Positions 20,101 through 28,277 of a stretch of 64,000 nucleotides of DNA are shown piece by piece. How positions within the stretch are numbered: position 1 is the stretch's first letter; every line of letters starts with the position of its first letter. The notes under the pieces are model-generated. The model worked only from the letters and a program-made list of their open reading frames with translations, did no database searches and was not told the DNA's origin. The position numbers were made by a program, and so were the translations under genes. The stretch comes from Flammeovirgaceae bacterium (GTDB lineage Bacteria; Bacteroidota; Bacteroidia; Cytophagales; Cyclobacteriaceae): assembly GCA_027487845.1 (NCBI GenBank), contig JAIYCV010000008.1, positions 90,260 to 154,259 on the forward strand, written 5' to 3'.

Positions 20101-21318
20101 GATTTTATTTTAGGTGGCCAAGATGCAGATATCCGCTTTAAAGCTGCTGAAAACGGATGGCTTTCTAATAGTAAGAAGCTTACCACTCCTTTCACGCAAA
20201 ATCAGACTAAAGATTTAAGTTTAAAAACGACCCTTGAGCCTTTTCCCGACTTTAAAATCCAGTTGGATGCCAGAAAGACCTCCACCTCCGCATTTCAAGA
20301 AATCTTCAGAGACTTAACAGGCAATGGGGATTATGCGGGGTTAAGCCCCAGCAGAACGGGTTCGTACAAAATTTCAATAGCCACATTTGCTACCGCATTT
20401 GCAAACAATAGCAGTTTAACTTCTACTGTTTACGAGGAGTTTAAAAACAACATTCAAGTAATAAAAGAACGGTTTAGGAATGCCACTAACCAAGGCTACG
20501 AAGACCAATCGCAAGATGTTCTGATTCCAGCCTTTATTGCTGCCTACTCGGGTAAGTCAGCTGGGAAAATCAGTTTGTCTCCGTTTCCAAGTATTCCAAT
20601 ACCTAATTGGCGTCTAGATTATGCTGGCCTATCAAAAATTCCCGCATTAAAAGAAATTTTTCAAACAGTTTCGCTTAATCACGCCTACAATTCATCTTAC
20701 TCTGTTTTAAACTTTTCAAATTCACTGCAATACAGCGATGTACCAATTTCAAATCCTGTCGAAGACTATAATGTCCGCACTTTTGGCGGGTTACGAAATT
20801 CAAGTGGAGTTTTAGTGCCTGTCTACGTCATTCAGAATGTGATTATTTCGGAACAATTTGCTCCATTGATAGGCATCAATGTGTTGACAAAAAGCAAAGT
20901 GTCGATGAAGTTTGAGTATAAAACCAAGCGCGATTTGTCATTGAATGTGTCAAACGCACAAATCACCGAAATGCTGGGTACTGATTGGTCTTTTGATTTG
21001 GGGTTTACCAAAAATAACATGCGGCTGCCATTTAAGGAGAACGGGAGAACTATTACGTTGAAAAATGACGTTACCTTTAAACTTACCATGAGCCTTCAGG
21101 ATACACGCACTATTCTGCGAAAGCTGGAGGGTGAAAGTGCCATTACAAACGGCAACGTAAATTTTCAGTTGAGGCCAAATGTTAGCTATATCGCCAACAA
21201 AAAATTGACCGTTCAAGGTTATTTCGATTACAATACAAACGAACCGCTGGTAAGTAATTCGTTTCCGAGAGCTACTACGCGGGCTGGATTTAAAATCTTG
21301 TATAATCTTGCCCAATAG
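14143..21318 (+). CDS. sprA: SprA, outer-membrane translocon protein of the type IX secretion system
   Basis: SprA (SOV in Porphyromonas) is the giant 36-strand outer-membrane channel through which T9SS cargo and gliding adhesins leave the cell. The 2,391-residue length is in the family range. The signal peptide (FIVVFGIFLMMCCHYSFAQ) needs the TTG at 14143 as start; the next ATG falls inside the hydrophobic core. Repeated SprA-type modules are visible, for example QGFNVAQGSVKVFAGGTPLREGADY and the FIDDFENT and LGxR.. regions. The protein ends in FKILYNLAQ, a barrel-like end. Its presence agrees with the T9SS cargo protein at 3596-6307. Confidence 0.93.
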   Translation: MTITNFRNQFIVVFGIFLMMCCHYSFAQKQPKKDTTKLAPADSARRPTFRLRDRYGDPFSNFTSYSPLFLKDPKSLNLDVQIDTGMNYSIYEKIGKINFRPTSSMSFKEFSLQQDRVNMKEYWKNRSQALDGESAVSGRNLLPKIYVSPLLDRIFGGSFVEIIPRGNVALDFGASFQTIKNPAIPIRQQSNGGFEFDQQINLSVTGKIGEKLKVATNFDNNNSFDFQNSMKIEYTGFKEDILRKLELGNVSLPLNNSLITGASNLFGVKAQMQFGKLSVTTVASTQRGKQTSIEIPGSTSGTSQGRQFEVIGSNYDDNRHFFLAQFFRDQFEGWLSTLPQITSGVNITRVEVYLLNRNNDTQTLRDVVGLMDMGESKRLYRKDAKDGQIPLANRDYIRPNFPASNEANNFFTKDAYLRRISAVSDEINAGLEGLGFVNGLDFEKITSARKLSATEFSYHKELGYITLQRKLQNDEALAVAFEYTYNGQAYKVGELTEDYSNKPDKEVVYLKLLRPRKVSVKDQFNKILPTWNLMMKNVYNLNLNQVAKEGFQLKIIYRDDATGKDNPQLQESGVAGTRQLISIAGLDKLNPYNDPLPNGDGNFDFVENVTINTTNGLVIFPFLEPFNKPFRDLFKTDPPNTDRLNNKYLYDTLYNTTKAEAELVATKNKFFIVGTSKSGSGKEISLQGFNVAQGSVKVFAGGTPLREGADYQVDYNLGKVTILNEGVLSSGKNISVTYEQQDPFAFQTRSLLGTRLDYKLSDDINIGSTLLYFNERPLISRNAIGTEPARNIQYGLDINLRKDSRLLTKMVDALPFLQTKEKSSITFNAEFAQLLPGTSNSINGDGTSFIDDFENTATPYSLINPASWKLSSVPSKEVRFDLTGGGADDIRAGYRRAKLAWYQIDNLFYRTGGAFKPTNISEKDLENHYIRPVLPKEIFPGQDVALGNFFQPIFDVAYFPKERGPYNFNPDLNPDGTLKNPEKNWAGITTAIRTEVDFDKANVEYIEFWLMDPFINSANGRILDGNPNPQSNQSGGKLIFQLGSISEDLMRDGKHAFENGLPADGDLTKLGPPKAWGYVTSQQYLNNAFDNLSESRRNQDVGLDGIGNTKESDYFKDFINAVPSNSAKEIVRQDPSADDFKYFLGDDLDAKDAKVLERYKNINGLENNTPIPNAGDAFARSGTTIPDNEDLNQDNTLSDLEEYYSYNIDLLPAGPKKLDVGNRFVVDKIVNSVSGDPVTWYLFRIPIKQFDDQVGAINGFKSIRYARMLLTGFTQPVVLRMANFRTVGNRWRQYTSNLQEPGLTKPPEPNLDNFSISVVNVEENSKGNDIKPPYVPALARDRDNTSTIVRRLNEQSVQMCVKDLADGDARAIYKNVSMDFYNYGRIKMFVSANSSGLKDNELTAFMRFGTDFDQNYYEVEIPLKITPNGETVPDDEIWPEQNQFDIDLNDLYALKAKRDREGASLNSLYPLNGPQQSGKHGLRIFGRPDLSGVRLIMIGVRNPKSTDTKPLSVCIWANELRLTDFDRQAGWAANAVLNAKLADLGNITASIRHSTPGYGNVQSKISERTRAEATTFDISGTINIDKLLPPKLGLKIPMFASYESIISNPNFDPANPDLRIKAALASFNTDEERSGYLKIIQDKTIRRSLNFTNVKKVKLDPKAKSHIYDVENFAFSYAYSSSEQTNFNLSENTRRGYKGSVAWQYSSSFKGIEPFKNAKWLSSPFLQLIKDFNFNPVPMSISVRGDLDRAFSKIVNRNSSTDALNSQPNFSKYFIFNRSYNVRWALTKSISLDYSSRVNAIIDEPDGDLDTQKKRDSVINNLKRFGRMKAFDQNITANYMLPLDKLPLTNWLGADYRHNVGYSWRAGPLEKIDSLKLGNIIQNTRDQAVNGKIDLIKLYNKVGFLKEINNPKPKPTAAELAKNKSNRPDTIKRPPELSGIKSLLRLVMTVRSVTGTYSVTSGTSLPGFMPSPYLVGNSKGWQAPGWDFILGGQDADIRFKAAENGWLSNSKKLTTPFTQNQTKDLSLKTTLEPFPDFKIQLDARKTSTSAFQEIFRDLTGNGDYAGLSPSRTGSYKISIATFATAFANNSSLTSTVYEEFKNNIQVIKERFRNATNQGYEDQSQDVLIPAFIAAYSGKSAGKISLSPFPSIPIPNWRLDYAGLSKIPALKEIFQTVSLNHAYNSSYSVLNFSNSLQYSDVPISNPVEDYNVRTFGGLRNSSGVLVPVYVIQNVIISEQFAPLIGINVLTKSKVSMKFEYKTKRDLSLNVSNAQITEMLGTDWSFDLGFTKNNMRLPFKENGRTITLKNDVTFKLTMSLQDTRTILRKLEGESAITNGNVNFQLRPNVSYIANKKLTVQGYFDYNTNEPLVSNSFPRATTRAGFKILYNLAQ

Positions 21319-21362
21319 TTTCTAACTTATAACTATTTTTGATGCTTATTAATCAAAAAAAC

Positions 21363-21737
21363 ATGACAATTCCAGCAGAACTCCTGTACACAAAAGATCA
21401 CGAATGGGTTAAAATTGATGGCAACATAGCGACCATCGGAATTACTGATTTCGCGCAAAGCGAATTAGGTGATATTGTGTATGTAGATATTTCGTCTGTT
21501 GGAAAAGAACTGGCTGAACATGAGGTGTTTGGTACGGTAGAAGCGGTGAAAACGGTATCGGATTTGTTTATGCCAACGGCTGGAAAAATAGTTGAATTTA
21601 ACAAGCAATTAGATACCGCGCCTGAAAAAGTGAACTCTGACGCTTATGGCGATGGGTGGATGATAAAAGTTGAACTAAAGGGTACTGCCGCGGGTTTATT
21701 ATCTGCTGATGAATATAAGGCTTTGATTGGAAAATAA
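21363..21737 (+). CDS. gcvH: Glycine cleavage system H protein
   Basis: GcvH carries the lipoyl arm that shuttles the methylamine group in glycine cleavage. The start at ATG 21363 gives MTIPAELLYTKDHEWV, which matches the family N-terminus; longer starts at 21339 or 21342 add eight unrelated residues. The lipoylated Lys is K63 in GTVEAVKTVSD. At 124 residues the length is normal. lipA, which makes the lipoyl group, follows directly, so the carrier and its modifying enzyme are neighbours. Confidence 0.95.
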   Translation: MTIPAELLYTKDHEWVKIDGNIATIGITDFAQSELGDIVYVDISSVGKELAEHEVFGTVEAVKTVSDLFMPTAGKIVEFNKQLDTAPEKVNSDAYGDGWMIKVELKGTAAGLLSADEYKALIGK

Positions 21738-21740
21738 TCT

Positions 21741-21817
21741 GAGATATGAGTAGTGAGACTTGAGTAGTGAGAGCCACATCTCACAGCTCACATCTTACAT
21801 CCCACATCTTACATCTC
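21741..21817. repeat. Word-repeat element 5 (GTAGTGAG dialect), gcvH-lipA gap
   Basis: The left arm (21741-21773) repeats GAGTAGTGAGA words; the right arm (21774-21817) repeats the complement as CTCACATCTTACATC words, giving a long imperfect hairpin. It fills almost the whole gap and ends 3 bases before the lipA ATG. An open frame runs through the right arm into lipA, which explains an apparent N-terminal extension rich in His and Ser. Confidence 0.75.
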
Positions 21818-21820
21818 AAA

Positions 21821-22708
21821 ATGATCGAACTTCCCACCCTATCGCCCACTGAAGTACGTAAGCGCAAGCCAGATTGGCTTCGTGTGAAGTTGCCAATCGG
21901 GCCAGAGTACGCCAGCGTTAGGCAATTGGTAGATAAGCATAAGTTACACACCATCTGCGAAAGCGGAAATTGCCCAAATATGGGTGAATGCTGGGGTGCG
22001 GGCACGGCTACCTTTATGATTTTAGGAAATGTGTGCACACGAAGTTGCACCTTCTGTGCAGTGGCCACGGGCAAACCAAAAGAGTACGATGTAGATGAAC
22101 CAAGGCGTGTGGCAGAAGCAATAAAGCTGATGGGAGTAAAGCATGCCGTTATTACTTCTGTGAATCGCGATGAATTGAAAGACAGAGGCGCTGAAATTTG
22201 GTATCAAACAGTCATTCAAACAAAAGAGCTTAGCCCAACTACCACCATTGAAACGCTTATTCCTGATACAAAAGGGAATTGGGACGCACTTTTTAGAATG
22301 ATAGAGGGTGGGCAAGAAGTGGTTTCGCACAACATGGAAACGGTTGGACGACTTTATAAAATTGTGAGGCCACAAGCAAAGTACGAGCGGAGCTTGGAGC
22401 AGATAAAAAGAACCAGAGAAGCTGGTAAAAGGACTAAATCGGGTATTATGCTGGGAGTAGGGGAGACTGCCGAAGAAGTATTTAAAGCCATGGATGATTT
22501 GGTGGCGAATGGCCTGATGATTTTAACACTTGGTCAATATCTGCAACCCACCAAAATGCACTTGCAAGTGGCCGAATTTATCCACACCGATACATTTGAA
22601 ATGTATAAAGAAGAAGGGCTAAAAAGGGGTTTAAAGTATGTAGAATCAGGACCACTCGTCCGCTCTTCCTATCATGCAGAAAGGCACGTAAATGTGCCTT
22701 TAGTTTGA
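21821..22708 (+). CDS. lipA: Lipoyl synthase
   Basis: Radical-SAM enzyme that inserts two sulfurs into octanoyl groups on carrier proteins such as GcvH. Start at ATG 21821 ([20 protein letters not shown]), 295 residues. Both cluster motifs are intact: the auxiliary cluster C46, C51, C57 ([12 protein letters not shown]) and the radical-SAM cluster C72, C76, C79 (CTRSCTFC). The C-terminal RSSYHAER provides the Ser that ligates the auxiliary cluster. A hairpin is encoded in the last codons. It follows gcvH in the same direction. Confidence 0.96.
   Translation: MIELPTLSPTEVRKRKPDWLRVKLPIGPEYASVRQLVDKHKLHTICESGNCPNMGECWGAGTATFMILGNVCTRSCTFCAVATGKPKEYDVDEPRRVAEAIKLMGVKHAVITSVNRDELKDRGAEIWYQTVIQTKELSPTTTIETLIPDTKGNWDALFRMIEGGQEVVSHNMETVGRLYKIVRPQAKYERSLEQIKRTREAGKRTKSGIMLGVGETAEEVFKAMDDLVANGLMILTLGQYLQPTKMHLQVAEFIHTDTFEMYKEEGLKRGLKYVESGPLVRSSYHAERHVNVPLV
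22680..22701. terminator. Hairpin at the lipA / phosphatase convergent junction
   Basis: AAAGGCAC (22680-22687) pairs perfectly with GTGCCTTT (22694-22701) around a 6-base loop, inside the last lipA codons and just before the stop of the opposite gene. There is no clear T-tract on either strand, so terminator function is only possible. Confidence 0.3.
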
Positions 22709-22714
22709 CAGCAC

Positions 22715-23716
22715 CTATTCAAAAGGAGTATGCCTCAAAAAGGCCTTTCCGCCTTTTCCCCATACTTCGAATGTAATAGAAGGCGTAATTTTGCTCCAGT
22801 CGATTAAAATCATTCCGAAATTTTTTTGGATGATGTTTACTCCGACCCTGTATCTATTGGACTCGCCAAAATCCTTAGACCAAGTGTGTGTAAGCCCACT
22901 AGAAGTAAAATCGTATAGCTGGTAGCCAAGGCCCGTCACATCGGTTTTAGAAATTTCAGCTATGTGCCTGTCGCCACTTATTACAAATGCATTTTTCGGC
23001 TGCGTCTTTTTTAAGAGGTAAAAGAAACGGTCTCTTGCTGCCGGAAAGTTTGCCCACTTTTCAAACCCTTGCTCTTCGGCCACCAGCTGAATGCTTGAGC
23101 CGATGATATGAACGGCTGCATCCGATTCGGTGAGTTCGTCTTCAAGCCATTGCCATTGTTTTTCTCCTAATATATCGCCCTTCTCATTTACATCATACCG
23201 TTTGCCTTCCACTTTCGATGCCAACAGAGTATCTCTAAAGTAGCGCGTATCGAGCAAAATGACTTTGACTTTCTTATCGCCCGTGCCGTAACTGTAAGAT
23301 GAATAAACACCTTCGTGTTTTCTTACCAAAGCGGTGGAAGGAACATCCAAGAACTCTAGTAATGTTTCTTTGATGATCTTTTTTTTAGGATTGAACTTTC
23401 CACCATCGTTCACTCCATAATCGTGGTCGTCCCAGGTGCCGATCACGGGCATCGTTTTCAGAAGGAGCTGATAATCGGGATTTGACTTTTGCCGCTTGTA
23501 CTTAGCTCTCAGCACCGAGGTGTCTTGGCTATCGCCATAAATATTATCTCCAAGCCAAATCCACAATTGGGCTTTTTGGTCTACTACCTCTCTCCACAAC
23601 TGCTGTTCTTCATCTTTGCTACAAGAGCCAAACGCAATTCGGGTAATTGCGCTATTCTGACCTATTGCAACGGTTGCGCTGGAGAATAAAAGGCAAAGCA
23701 AAAAGTATCGTTTCAT
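22715..23716 (-). CDS. PhoD-like metallophosphatase, exported
   Basis: A 333-residue protein starting at ATG 23716 (MKRYFLLCLLFSSATVAIGQ, a signal peptide); a TTG at 23749 is less likely. The metallophosphoesterase marks are ITRIAFGSCSKDE at the start, WIWLGDNIYGD, GTWDDHDYGVNDGG and VISGDRHIAEI, all expected metal-site segments of the alkaline phosphatase D family. It probably acts in the periplasm or at the surface on phosphodiesters or phosphomonoesters; the substrate cannot be read. It converges on lipA with a 6-base gap. Confidence 0.85.
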   Translation of the reverse strand: MKRYFLLCLLFSSATVAIGQNSAITRIAFGSCSKDEEQQLWREVVDQKAQLWIWLGDNIYGDSQDTSVLRAKYKRQKSNPDYQLLLKTMPVIGTWDDHDYGVNDGGKFNPKKKIIKETLLEFLDVPSTALVRKHEGVYSSYSYGTGDKKVKVILLDTRYFRDTLLASKVEGKRYDVNEKGDILGEKQWQWLEDELTESDAAVHIIGSSIQLVAEEQGFEKWANFPAARDRFFYLLKKTQPKNAFVISGDRHIAEISKTDVTGLGYQLYDFTSSGLTHTWSKDFGESNRYRVGVNIIQKNFGMILIDWSKITPSITFEVWGKGGKAFLRHTPFE

Positions 23717-23803
23717 TGTTTTGCTAAATTGAATTGCTAATTTAGACAAATCGTTTGGGTCTCGTAGTAATTCCCATATTTAGAAGTCGCAAAGGGTCAA
23801 TTT

Positions 23804-25741
23804 ATGATAAAAACAATAAGGAAAAATTTTATAGCGATAGCACTTTCAGTTGTAATTGCCTTGGTGGTGATCAATGTCGGTTTAACCGTGTATAATCGGT
23901 CGGTAATGATCGCCAACAATGAACTGAAACTTCAAACGGAGCAAGTAAAGTTTAGATTGAACAATATTTTTGAAAGTATTTTAAGACGAATCGACCTTGG
24001 TCTCAGAGGGTATGCGCTCACTAAAAACAAACAATTACTCGATCCTTACGATGGTGCCATTAAAGACAATACTACCAATCTCGCCAAATTAGACAGTCTT
24101 TTTGAAGTTCAAAAACTAGATACAACCCTCGAGCAATTCGCAAAAATTAAGAAAGGTATTGACGACTATATCGTTACTGCCAAGCAAATGAAATTGCTTG
24201 CCGAGCAAGATAGCATAAGGGATTTTGTGAGGATACTGAATGAAGATAAAGGCTACGATCTTTGGAAATTGTTTCAGCCTTTTTATGAGAAAACATTGAG
24301 ATACGAAGATACATTGATTAAACAAGCGATTGACGACTATGTGGCTGCCCAGAATAGAAATGTGATTTTTCAGGTGATTCTTCTTTTAGTCGGTTTGCCT
24401 ACGCTGGTATTGGTGATACTAAAGCTAGGTAAGGAGGATAAATCAAGAAAGAAAATCATCAATGATTTCGATGAGAGTATTCGCTACTACCTATATAATT
24501 CTGGTGAAGAACGAGCAAAAGAAAGCGATGCGCGAACAATCATTTCAGGATCAATAGAGAACTTAAAAAAAGCCTCTCAATTTGTCAAAGAAATAGCATC
24601 GGGCAATTTTCAAGTTTCATGGGAGGGTCTTTCTTCCTCAAATGCCATACTCAACAAGGAAAATTTGGTAGGCGATTTATTGAAGATGCGAGACGACATG
24701 CGAAAGATTAAAGAGGCTGACGAAAGGCGGCTTTGGTCGACCGAGGGGTTATCGAAGTTTTCGGAGATAATTAGAAATAACCAGGCACAGAAAGAAAAGC
24801 TATTGGACGAAATCGTGCGATTCCTAACAAAATACCTCGAGGCAAATCAAAGCAGCATATTTGTTTTAAATGAAGAGGACGACCAAGATGTTCACTTAGA
24901 ATTGGGAGCTTGCTATGCATTTGATAAGAAAAAATTCCTACAGAAAAGAGTCGATATAGGATCGGGCATGTTGGGCCAGGTGTATTTGGAAGCGACTACA
25001 ATGGTCTTAAAAGAAATTCCTGCTGATTACGTCCAAATCACTTCTGGTTTAGGTAAAGCCACCCCAAAATTCTTGGTGATTACACCACTAAAATACAATG
25101 AAAAGGTGCAGGCACTTTTAGAAATGGCAAGCTTTACGCCCTTTGAAGAACACCAGATTTTGTTCTTAGAAAAGGCCGGAGAATTTGTTGCCAGTGCAAT
25201 TCATGCTGCTAAAACATCCGAAAAAACAACCCAGCTATTGACGCAATCACAAGAACAGGCAGAGATGATGCGCTCACAAGAAGAAGAGCTGAGGCAAAAC
25301 ATGGAAGAATTGCAGGCTACTCAAGAAGGAATTGAACGGAAAATCCGTGAGTCTGAGGGTATGATTGACACAGCGATAGGAATTTTAGATAAACTTCCCC
25401 AAAAGATTTTCTTAAAGGATAAAGATGGCAAAATGGTGCTAGCTAACAGTGTTGTTGCTAAAGCCCATAATATGAGCGTTTCCGAATTGATAGGAAAAAG
25501 CGACTTCGATTTTGTGGATGCAAAGACTGCGCAGGATTGGCGAAACCAAGAGTTGGAGATTATCAGGAAAGGCAGCCAGACCTATATTTTCGAGGAGAAT
25601 TTACACGGCCAAAAGAAAATACTAGAGAGTACAAAGATGGCATTTCATATAGCTCACCTAAATCAAACAGGCTTATTAGGAATACAAACTGATATAACCG
25701 AGATAAGTGAACTAAAGAGCTTGGTCAAAAAGAATTCTTAG
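23804..25741 (+). CDS. Membrane sensor with CHASE3-like, GAF and PAS domains, no kinase domain
   Basis: A 645-residue protein. TM1 lies at about 9-29, a periplasmic four-helix CHASE3-like domain at about 30-185, TM2 at about 187-206. A HAMP-like helical region leads to a GAF domain (about 325-480), a Gln/Glu-rich coiled coil (QSQEQAEMMRSQEEELRQNMEELQA) and a C-terminal PAS domain (about 525-640) ending TDITEISELK. No histidine-kinase, cyclase or methyl-accepting domain follows the PAS, although the architecture is otherwise that of Cytophagales hybrid kinases. The stop is shared in a 4-base overlap with the convergent gene. The signal output is unknown. Confidence 0.75.
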   Translation: MIKTIRKNFIAIALSVVIALVVINVGLTVYNRSVMIANNELKLQTEQVKFRLNNIFESILRRIDLGLRGYALTKNKQLLDPYDGAIKDNTTNLAKLDSLFEVQKLDTTLEQFAKIKKGIDDYIVTAKQMKLLAEQDSIRDFVRILNEDKGYDLWKLFQPFYEKTLRYEDTLIKQAIDDYVAAQNRNVIFQVILLLVGLPTLVLVILKLGKEDKSRKKIINDFDESIRYYLYNSGEERAKESDARTIISGSIENLKKASQFVKEIASGNFQVSWEGLSSSNAILNKENLVGDLLKMRDDMRKIKEADERRLWSTEGLSKFSEIIRNNQAQKEKLLDEIVRFLTKYLEANQSSIFVLNEEDDQDVHLELGACYAFDKKKFLQKRVDIGSGMLGQVYLEATTMVLKEIPADYVQITSGLGKATPKFLVITPLKYNEKVQALLEMASFTPFEEHQILFLEKAGEFVASAIHAAKTSEKTTQLLTQSQEQAEMMRSQEEELRQNMEELQATQEGIERKIRESEGMIDTAIGILDKLPQKIFLKDKDGKMVLANSVVAKAHNMSVSELIGKSDFDFVDAKTAQDWRNQELEIIRKGSQTYIFEENLHGQKKILESTKMAFHIAHLNQTGLLGIQTDITEISELKSLVKKNS

Positions 25742-26382
25742 TTTTTCATGCCAATTTCCTTAAATGCCTGAATAAAAGTATCGGAAGATTGTGCTCCTGA
25801 GATCCCATACTTTCCATCTAAAATGTAAAAAGGGACTCCGCTAACACCGCGCTGCACGCTCAGCTTTTCGGCAGTGATTACCTCAGCAAGCCCTTCTTCG
25901 GAATTGAGTACTTTTTCAACTTTTGCACGATCTAATCCAACTTGGCTTGCCACGTTAAGTAGATTTTCAGTTTTTGATAAATCTACCCCATCTTCAAAGT
26001 ACGCTTTCATAAACGCTTCTTTTGCTTCATTTTGCTTATTCTCTTTTTTTGCGAGCCAGATGATTCGGTGGGCGTCTCTCGTATTTGGTGAAACATGCTG
26101 TTTGGAGAAATCAAACGCCAGACCTTCATCGGCAGCCACCTTTGTGGTGTTACCAATGATCTTTTCATATTGAGCTTCGCTACCAAACTTTGCAATTAGA
26201 TATTCCCTTTGGTTTCTGCCCTCTTTGGGCTTGTCAGGGTTTAGCTCAAAAGGATGGTATTCGACTTCAAAATCAAAAGAATCTTCCATCGTTTTCATGG
26301 CTTTTTCTAGTCTTCGTTTGCCGATGTAGCACCAGGGACAAACCACATCTGATACGACTTCAATTTTTATTATGGGTTTCAT
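25738..26382 (-). CDS. DsbA-family oxidoreductase, FrnE-like
   Basis: A 214-residue thioredoxin-fold protein, starting at ATG 26382 (MKPIIKIEVVSDVVCPWCYIG); a longer start at 26415 adds residues unlike the family. The active site is C15-P-W-C18. Later GVSGVPFYILDGKYGISGAQ is the cis-Pro loop typical of FrnE and 2-hydroxychromene isomerase-like proteins. There is no signal peptide, so it acts in the cytoplasm, probably as a thiol-disulfide oxidoreductase. Its 3' end overlaps the sensor gene by 4 bases tail to tail. Confidence 0.85.
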   Translation of the reverse strand: MKPIIKIEVVSDVVCPWCYIGKRRLEKAMKTMEDSFDFEVEYHPFELNPDKPKEGRNQREYLIAKFGSEAQYEKIIGNTTKVAADEGLAFDFSKQHVSPNTRDAHRIIWLAKKENKQNEAKEAFMKAYFEDGVDLSKTENLLNVASQVGLDRAKVEKVLNSEEGLAEVITAEKLSVQRGVSGVPFYILDGKYGISGAQSSDTFIQAFKEIGMKN

Positions 26383-26420
26383 TTTTATTTTTTTGCTGGC
26401 CTTTTCAACAAACAAATCGT

Positions 26421-28094
26421 TTATTTAATTCCCTCATATAAATCAAGTTTATAACCCCGATAATAAAATGCCCCCAAATTATTAATATCGGCATCAAATT
26501 TAATCTGATTGTTATTGTCTATTTCTACGATTTTTGGGACAGCCGCGCCTATCCCCGCCATATATGCTATTACTCTATTTGAATTGGAGAGCTGTTGAAC
26601 GGAACCTGTATAGGGTGTAAACTGAGATTTGTTGTTGTTAAATTCCCACACAAGTCTAATGGTTTTTGCTTGCTCATTTATAGCATATTCTACTGCCCGG
26701 GTATAACTCGATTGAGGGACACTTTGATTGTCATAATAGCCTCTATAGTCGCCATCGTCATACATTATGATATTGCCATTTTGTAATCGCTTCGCAGTAT
26801 GCTGGCCATATGCCCAAAAGTCTTGACCCGATACATCCATCTTCGTGCCTGTAGCGTCAACAGGAGTAAACAAATAGCCAGAGAACGAGTCATTCCAAAA
26901 ATTAGGATTGCCTATAATCCACTTTAAGTTGCCAGACGCATAGTCAATTTTAACTACAGCCGATTGAGATCTTCCAGAAATGATGATGCTGTTGTCAGTA
27001 GCATCATAGAAAAGGCTATTCATGTGAAACCAATCATTGGATTGCGCATCTGGTAAAGTTTTTCTTTTAGGATCCAGTATCGTATTCAAATCCCACGATT
27101 TTACAACCGATCCGTTTCTTCGATCAATTTCTACTACCAAATCCTCAACAGAAATACCATTGTTCGAATTTGAAGCAACCAGGAGGTTGCCGCTTGGTAG
27201 TTCAATTACATCGTGGTGCAATCCATTTGGCACATTGTAAGTTTTAATACTTTGACCAATCATTGATAACTCGGTTATCTTAAATCCATCCGGTGAAACT
27301 CCAAGCATATTGCCGTTCGCGAGTTTTTGCAAAAATGAAAAGTGGGGGCTTGAGTCAGGTGTATAGCACCAACGCACTTCCCCTAGTTGGTCGAAACCTA
27401 AACGAAGACTGGTAATGATAAAGAGCCCATTGTAATCCGATCCCAAATTATTTTTATTGATCTTGATGGTTGGGTTAGTGGGAATAGCATCGGTTTGTAG
27501 CGAAAGTGTTTGCGAAGTTCTTACCTGCCCATTTTGGTTAGTGAAGACAAATTGCACTTGATTCAAATAGTTTTGATATAAACCTAGAATAGGCAATTCA
27601 TGAGCATATCCATAATCATTGAAGGATTTACCTATTGAGACTCCGTCCGTTCCCTTTCCGCTTACAATTACATTGAAAAGCCCTTTGATTGGAGTTTCAA
27701 TCTTGGCCAACGCAGTAAGAGGATTCTTCTCGAAAGGATTTAAGATAATATTTTCTTTGGTCAGGTTTAGCTTACCGATAAAGTAGGCGGAAACGTTCGT
27801 CTTATCTGTAAAATAAAAATAACTCACCCACTCGGTAGAGTCATTTTCAATGCGATCAATCTTATCGTTATCAAACGAAATAATCTCACCGTCTTCAAAA
27901 GTTACTTGAATAGTTGAAGGAGATGAATCAATTTTCAGGATGGCGTTGTTTTGATCTTTTGAGTTGGCGAGCACAAGTTTGGTTTGATTGAAGCTCAGCT
28001 GTTTCTCAAGACCATTGATTTGATCGTTGGTAGAACACGAAAAGGCAATAAAGCCAACCCAACAAATTGCTAAACCATGACATATTTTTTTCAT
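26421..28094 (-). CDS. Arylsulfotransferase (AssT)-like lipoprotein
   Basis: A 557-residue protein with a lipoprotein signal (FIAFSC, lipid Cys C20). A beta-rich N-terminal domain precedes a six-bladed propeller-like region with LSMIGQ, GLHHDVIELPSGNLLVAS, DWFHMNSLFYD, IISGRSQSAVVKID and YGQHTAKRLQNGNIIMYDDGD. These resemble bacterial arylsulfate sulfotransferase, where His and Arg residues handle the sulfo group; the counterparts here are probably H357, R375 and H432, with a His pair at 293-294. It would move sulfate between phenolic compounds at the membrane. The donor and acceptor are unknown. Confidence 0.7.
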   Translation of the reverse strand: MKKICHGLAICWVGFIAFSCSTNDQINGLEKQLSFNQTKLVLANSKDQNNAILKIDSSPSTIQVTFEDGEIISFDNDKIDRIENDSTEWVSYFYFTDKTNVSAYFIGKLNLTKENIILNPFEKNPLTALAKIETPIKGLFNVIVSGKGTDGVSIGKSFNDYGYAHELPILGLYQNYLNQVQFVFTNQNGQVRTSQTLSLQTDAIPTNPTIKINKNNLGSDYNGLFIITSLRLGFDQLGEVRWCYTPDSSPHFSFLQKLANGNMLGVSPDGFKITELSMIGQSIKTYNVPNGLHHDVIELPSGNLLVASNSNNGISVEDLVVEIDRRNGSVVKSWDLNTILDPKRKTLPDAQSNDWFHMNSLFYDATDNSIIISGRSQSAVVKIDYASGNLKWIIGNPNFWNDSFSGYLFTPVDATGTKMDVSGQDFWAYGQHTAKRLQNGNIIMYDDGDYRGYYDNQSVPQSSYTRAVEYAINEQAKTIRLVWEFNNNKSQFTPYTGSVQQLSNSNRVIAYMAGIGAAVPKIVEIDNNNQIKFDADINNLGAFYYRGYKLDLYEGIK

Positions 28095-28248
28095 AATATA
28101 AGTTGTAATTTTTAGAGAAAATAGGAATGGCCTTTTGACTTGTTAACCAGTTAATGGTTTAATTGGAGCAACAAACGGTTGAAAGCTGAGGACGAATAGC
28201 AACTAGAAGAGAGGAAAGGAATCGCTAGAAAAAATAGTTGTCTTTTAT

Positions 28249-28256
28249 TACTTTTG
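28249..28256 (+). promoter_or_regulatory. Candidate -7 box for ahcY
   Basis: TACTTTTG at 28249-28256 matches TAnnTTTG exactly and lies 21 bases before the ahcY ATG. No TTG is found at the usual upstream spacing (17-19 bases), so only half of the promoter is convincing. Confidence 0.4.
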
Positions 28257-28277
28257 CTGTTAAATAAAATTAACACA

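Noticed and set aside
14143..21318. Large antisense open frames within sprA and other genes
   Set aside because: They mirror codon bias of the true genes, have no start signals and match no family.
21767..21820. His/Ser-rich N-terminal extension of LipA
   Set aside because: It is the right arm of a repeat element read in frame; family similarity starts at ATG 21821.
28095..28277. SAM or SAH riboswitch ahead of ahcY
   Set aside because: No recognisable conserved core or paired helices; the region fits a short promoter and leader.
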